Positions 60,760-64,000 of a stretch of 64,000 bases of DNA are shown here, piece by piece; positions within the stretch are counted from its first letter, which is position 1, and every line of letters begins with the position of its first letter. This stretch comes from an uncultured Acidobacteriota bacterium. GTDB taxonomy: Bacteria > Acidobacteriota > Blastocatellia > Pyrinomonadales > Pyrinomonadaceae. The stretch lies in NCBI GenBank assembly GCA_937873515.1, contig CALMYB010000010.1, forward strand, positions 62,001 to 126,000. The letters run 5' to 3'. Position numbers and translations under genes: made by a program. Below the pieces are notes generated by a model. The model made no database searches. It was not told where the DNA came from and was given only the letters and a program-made list of their open reading frames with translations.

Positions 60760-61551
60760 GTGGCAGAAGCGAATAACAATTTTTTCGTTGACATGCACTG
60801 TCATATCGATCTCTTCAAGGATCCTTTCGGTGCAATTCTTTCTGCCGAAAGAGCTCACGTTTATACGATAGCCGTTACAAACGCGCCTTTCGTATTTGAG
60901 AACACTGCGGAACTTGTTGCGACTTCTCGATATGTCCGGGCAGCCGCTGGGCTGCACCCGGAACTGGTTGGAAGTCACGGCCATCAAATCGATGAACTGC
61001 GTCCGCTCCTAGATCAAACGCGATACGTGGGGGAGATAGGATTGGATTACACAACGCTCGACCAGGGTCTGCGGCAAAAACAACGTCTTGTATTCGGCAG
61101 AGCCCTTGAGTGGTGTGCAGAGTATTCGGATAAAATTGTTACTCTTCATTCGAGAAGGGCATCGGCTGATGTGATCTCAATGGTGGGTTCCGGTTTCAAT
61201 GGAAAGGCCATTCTCCACTGGTTTTCGGGAACGAAAAAAGAGGTACAGCGGGCAGCTAATTTGGGTTTTTATTTCTCGGTCAATCCGGCGATGAGTCAGT
61301 CAAAGAAAGGTCAGTCTCTTATTGCGGCAATGCCGATCGAAAGGGTTCTCACCGAATCCGATGGGCCACTTGTGGGCATCGGCCAGAACTCCCAACTTCA
61401 TCCGGCGGACGTAAAGCTTGCAGTTCAAGATATTTCAGCTCTCTGGCGAGTTTCTTTCGACGAAGCGCAATCGCGAATTTGTGAAAACTTCCGAACAATT
61501 GTTGACGACAGATCAACACCCTTCCAGGATTTCCTTGGGCAGCCTATGTAG
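60760..61551 (+). CDS. qatD: QatD, TatD-family metal-dependent nuclease
   Basis: 263 aa TIM-barrel metal hydrolase of the TatD family: His13-x-His15 in DMHCHID, GEIGLDY (metal Glu), LHSRR and LHWF histidines, and TESDGP with the final Asp. TatD enzymes are DNases; QatD is essential in Qat defence. GTG start, 2 bp after qatC. Last gene of the operon; the integrase gene converges from the other side 11 bp away. Confidence 0.9.
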   Translation: MAEANNNFFVDMHCHIDLFKDPFGAILSAERAHVYTIAVTNAPFVFENTAELVATSRYVRAAAGLHPELVGSHGHQIDELRPLLDQTRYVGEIGLDYTTLDQGLRQKQRLVFGRALEWCAEYSDKIVTLHSRRASADVISMVGSGFNGKAILHWFSGTKKEVQRAANLGFYFSVNPAMSQSKKGQSLIAAMPIERVLTESDGPLVGIGQNSQLHPADVKLAVQDISALWRVSFDEAQSRICENFRTIVDDRSTPFQDFLGQPM

Positions 61552-61562
61552 TTTCACATCAA

Positions 61563-62666
61563 TTAAGATGCGTTTACAGGTAGAGTCCTTACCTCTCCCT
61601 GCCCTTCGTCAAGTCGCTTGACCGCTTCAAGCATAAGTTCTGCATCCGTTTCGGCGTAAATATTCGTGATACTCATATCTGAGTGTGCGAAGAGATTCTG
61701 CACGATCAGAGGATTTGTGTTTCTTCGGATAAGTTCACTAGCGAAATAGGTTCTTAGGTCGTGAAAATGATAGTTTTCTTCCCGAGTTCCGTCTGGCTTG
61801 TTGATTTTTGCTCGAATCAGGACTGGGTGCCATCGTTTTCGGAAATCGACGATTGGAAAGGGCAACTGCTTATCGGCAATCAAATCCCTCAGGACCGATG
61901 TCGCGGTTGCGTTGATCGGAACCGATCTAGGAGGCCGGCCTTTTGAACCAATTACCCAGACACGCTGATTCTCAAAGTCGATCACACTCTCGTCTAGTGC
62001 CAAAAGTTGACCTCGACGCAGCGGTGTATTTACGGCCAATTGTACGAGCCTATAGAGTAGCTGATCCGATTCGAGTTCCTTCCAAAGAGCTTCCTTTTGC
62101 TCGGCTGTGAGAAGTCTTTTTCGAGGTGGCGGTTCCGGAAGTGCTTTCACGTACTGCATCGGATTGCGCTCAAGTAGATCTTCCTCGCAAGCGAGACTAA
62201 AGATCTTAGATAGAGTCGACATGATCCTGTTTATCGACGACGGCGAAATGGTACTTTTCTTTTTTCGCTGGTTTTTTCCATATTGCAGTTTCGATCGACA
62301 GTCTCGACAATCTTGCGGGGTAATAGAATGAAGTGGCTGGTCCTTGAGGTGCTTCAGAAGAAGTTTTATATAAAGGTTTTTTGCCCCTTTATTTATATTA
62401 TTCTGCTCAACATACTTTCGATATGTCGTCTCAACAAATTGACCGAAAGTAATGGTCGTGTCTGTCAGCCCAAACGCTCGGTCAAATAGCTGCTTCACCA
62501 ATTGTCGTTCGGCGAGTTCAGCTTCTTCCTTAGTACGGGCTGTCGGAATGACCTGATGAATCGTCTTATGACCTTTAACCCGCCTGTATACCCACCAGCG
62601 AGCTGTCGCATACGCCGGATGCTTAGCGTTGATCTTTTTGCCGTTATATTTCTTAAAGACTGACAT
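61563..62666 (-). CDS. int: Tyrosine-family integrase of the element
   Basis: 367 aa. N-terminal SAM-like core-binding domain (about 70-165) and the catalytic domain with all residues: Arg217 (TPLRRGQ), His302 and Arg305 (HFHDLRTY), His328 (LFAHSD) and Tyr337 (NIYAET). It recombines the att site, 530 bp away on its 5' side. It closes 4 bp after the excisionase gene. Intact, so the element could still move. Confidence 0.92.
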   Translation of the reverse strand: MSVFKKYNGKKINAKHPAYATARWWVYRRVKGHKTIHQVIPTARTKEEAELAERQLVKQLFDRAFGLTDTTITFGQFVETTYRKYVEQNNINKGAKNLYIKLLLKHLKDQPLHSITPQDCRDCRSKLQYGKNQRKKKSTISPSSINRIMSTLSKIFSLACEEDLLERNPMQYVKALPEPPPRKRLLTAEQKEALWKELESDQLLYRLVQLAVNTPLRRGQLLALDESVIDFENQRVWVIGSKGRPPRSVPINATATSVLRDLIADKQLPFPIVDFRKRWHPVLIRAKINKPDGTREENYHFHDLRTYFASELIRRNTNPLIVQNLFAHSDMSITNIYAETDAELMLEAVKRLDEGQGEVRTLPVNAS

Positions 62667-62670
62667 ACGC

Positions 62671-62925
62671 TTAGAAATTTGCTAACCAGGCATCTACCTC
62701 TGTCCTATTAAAAGTTGGTCGACCCACGCCGTGAAACGGCAGGCCATTGCATCTCATCCATCGATTAATCGTTGCTCCTGACTTCTTCAAATACTTCGCG
62801 ACTTCAGACTTCGTCATGATCTCTGGTGGCTGAACCGCGTGTATAGCTTTCTCGATGGCTCCTGCCACTGAAGTGTCAATTAACCGAATCAGTTCAGCCT
62901 TCTCAATCGTTATTATTTCAACCAT
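62671..62925 (-). CDS. xis: Excisionase-like HTH protein
   Basis: 84 aa. A helix-turn-helix of the HTH_17/AlpA type (MTKSEVAKYLKKSGATINRW, then FNRTEVDAWL) with a short hydrophilic N-terminus. Such proteins direct excision. Start chosen at 62925 (MVEIITIEKAEL, GGAGGAATTTCA before the ATG), 4 bp upstream of int. Confidence 0.78.
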   Translation of the reverse strand: MVEIITIEKAELIRLIDTSVAGAIEKAIHAVQPPEIMTKSEVAKYLKKSGATINRWMRCNGLPFHGVGRPTFNRTEVDAWLANF

Positions 62926-63127
62926 TGAAATTCCTCCGGTTCCCAAGTGGGCAAACGATGTGCCGCAGGCCTTTTGCGTAGAAAACAGTTCAAAAAGTAC
63001 GTGATTTCGCTAAATTTGCACCAATCGACACGCTTTTGAACCACGTTCAAAACGCTACTGAACCGCAGTGATCGATAGTGATAAATTTTGAGAGTTTTGA
63101 GCGGAAAAAGCGGGACAAAAGAATACT

Positions 63128-63146
63128 GCAACCAACCTGCAACCAA
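63128..63146 (+). repeat. Integrase arm-type direct repeat, left copy
   Basis: GCAACCAACCTGCAACCAA, itself containing GCAACCA twice at 11-bp spacing. The other copy at 63345-63363 differs at 2 of 19 positions. The two flank the att core at 47 and 106 bp, as expected for integrase arm sites. Confidence 0.55.
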
Positions 63147-63193
63147 GTCAGAAAAATAGAGCCTCCAGCAATCGCTGAAAGCCCCATTTTTAT

Positions 63194-63238
63194 TGGTCGG
63201 GACGGCGAGATTTGAACTCACGACCTCTCGCACCCCAA
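63194..63238 (-). other. att core: 3' half of a tRNA-Pro(GGG) gene
   Basis: On the minus strand, TTGGGGT (anticodon loop, anticodon GGG) followed by anticodon-stem GCGAG, variable loop, T-arm GTGAG-TTCAAAT-CTCGC, acceptor CGTCCCG, A and CCA. The 5' half is absent: the sequence before the loop (ATTGG) cannot pair with GCGAG. Identity to a tRNA starts exactly in the anticodon loop, the usual crossover point of tyrosine integrases. It is an att core and not a working tRNA. Confidence 0.82.
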
Positions 63239-63344
63239 CCAATCTGGGGACCGGTCAAAAGTTCTCAACATTGCTCAAAACCGCTTAAAATCAATACTTC
63301 CGAATCAACCGAATAGCTATGAATCCGTTTGAATCGATAAAAGT

Positions 63345-63363
63345 GCAACCATCCCGCAACCAA
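63345..63363 (+). repeat. Integrase arm-type direct repeat, right copy
   Basis: GCAACCATCCCGCAACCAA, 17 of 19 positions identical to the left copy. It lies on the far side of the att core, where host sequence would be expected if this were a simple integrated end. Confidence 0.55.
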
Positions 63364-64000
63364 CTTGTCTAAAACTACGCCGACCATTACGCGTCGAAAA
63401 TCAAAATCAGTGTGCCCCAATCGTTGAATAAAATACCATACTTCAACCTCCGCCAGCCGCTTATTTTTCTGCTCGTGACATTGGCCAACTCTCACTAACC
63501 TTTAACGGTATGAGTTGACATCATTTGCCATCTAGTGGTGATCTTCGATTTCTAAGACAAAATGTAACGCTTGCCCTGTCATTCTTAACGCTGGCGATCA
63601 AAGTACCGTTTGATCCTCGACGAGCGGGCTTGATTATCTAATGCTGAATATTTCTCACACACGGGTTCGGCCAGCGGGGCTAGCTAGTCGTGCCATGCCC
63701 CGACATCCAACTCATATTTAGCAACCGCGTGAATCTGGTCCATAAGGAGAGCGATAAAGCCGGCCAACCGGGCCGACAAAATGAACTGCGCGCAATCACC
63801 GACGTGACCGACCTGACGTTTTATCCGAACCAGCGCTTGCATCATTCTTTAAGCCTCACCGGGTGACTAGCAAACTCGATCCCGATATTTGCCCGTGCTG
63901 TCAAGCTTTTGACGGAACATACTCCCGATAATATTGAGCTACAACCGACTTTGGAAACTGTAGCATAAGTGTCTCCAAAGGTTCGTCCCCAATCGTTCGC

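Larger units (their letters stand above)
62926..64000. other. Attachment-site region without confident genes
   Basis: 1075 bp. It holds the att core (63194-63238), two 19-bp direct repeats on either side of it, and AT-rich sequence. Beyond about 63500 I see no coding sequence I trust; a 51-codon minus-strand frame (about 63700-63850) has no recognised product. Confidence 0.5.

Noticed and set aside
63194..63238. Functional tRNA-Pro gene
   Set aside because: No 5' half: acceptor, D-arm and anticodon 5' stem are missing upstream of the loop.
63265..63495. 76-aa minus-strand frame next to the att core
   Set aside because: No RBS, composition follows the repeat-rich DNA, and part of it is the translated arm repeat.
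63700..63850. 51-codon minus-strand frame near the right edge
   Set aside because: No RBS or recognised domain; could be a transposase fragment but I cannot support it.
1..64000. CRISPR array
   Set aside because: No regularly spaced direct repeats were seen; only short pairs of repeats near att and in promoters.

Overview
The window looks like most of an integrative and conjugative element (ICE) of about 63 kb, or its circular form. The host is probably a soil or wastewater bacterium of moderate GC content. Gene styles point loosely to Acidobacteriota (Blastocatellia/Pyrinomonadales): CHAT proteins with ECF sigma factors, S9 peptidases, and a VirB system with a MoxR-type ATPase. There is no rRNA or housekeeping gene, so this host call is an inference only.

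Layout. 1-7298 (minus strand): an unidentified gene cut by the window edge, a sigma-54 activator with a GAFTGA loop and no sensor domain, a strawberry-notch type helicase, an N6-adenine methylase and a Toprim/primase-like protein. 7439-10047: an orphan AbiEi-like regulator, a VOC protein and a small mer locus (merR, merTP, an Fe-S metallochaperone, no merA). 10130-25839: a complete Gram-negative type IV secretion system in two divergent operons. The leftward one holds VirB2, B3, B4, B5/TrbJ and B6-like genes. The rightward one holds a VirB1-like transglycosylase, VirB8, B9, B10, a MoxR-like AAA ATPase in the VirB11 position, and a VirD4 coupling protein. 25896-27502: an AbiEi/AbiEii toxin-antitoxin pair. 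27545-41187: mobilisation and DNA-processing genes (a 761-aa element protein, relaxase, RHH accessory protein, RNase HI, two SSBs, a large unknown). Inserted among them is a two-gene short-Argonaute operon. 41525-47521: a MmeI/YeeA-type methyltransferase, a DEAD helicase and a GIY-YIG nuclease. 47985-54312: an ECF sigma, anti-sigma, S9 peptidase, small secreted peptide and CHAT protease operon. 55159-61551: a HEPN protein and a complete QatABCD defence system. 61563-62925: tyrosine integrase and excisionase. 63194-63238: the 3' half of a tRNA-Pro gene, which is the attachment core.

The most novel item is the short prokaryotic Argonaute operon (30043-33362). A catalytically dead MID-PIWI protein is translationally coupled to a partner carrying a C-terminal APAZ-like region fused to an N-terminal purine nucleoside phosphorylase/nucleosidase domain. 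Described short-Ago systems use SIR2, TIR or nuclease effectors; a nucleosidase effector would make this a distinct type that kills or arrests by attacking nucleotides.

The second notable finding is a self-contained conjugation switch. Five sequences with the exact sigma-54 signature (GG-N10-GC within GGCAC-N5-TTGC) stand in front of both T4SS operons, virB8, the mobilisation operon and the 761-aa gene. The element encodes its own sigma-54 activator. Transfer is thus probably controlled as one sigma-54 regulon, while the defence and mer genes have sigma-70-like or MerR-type promoters.
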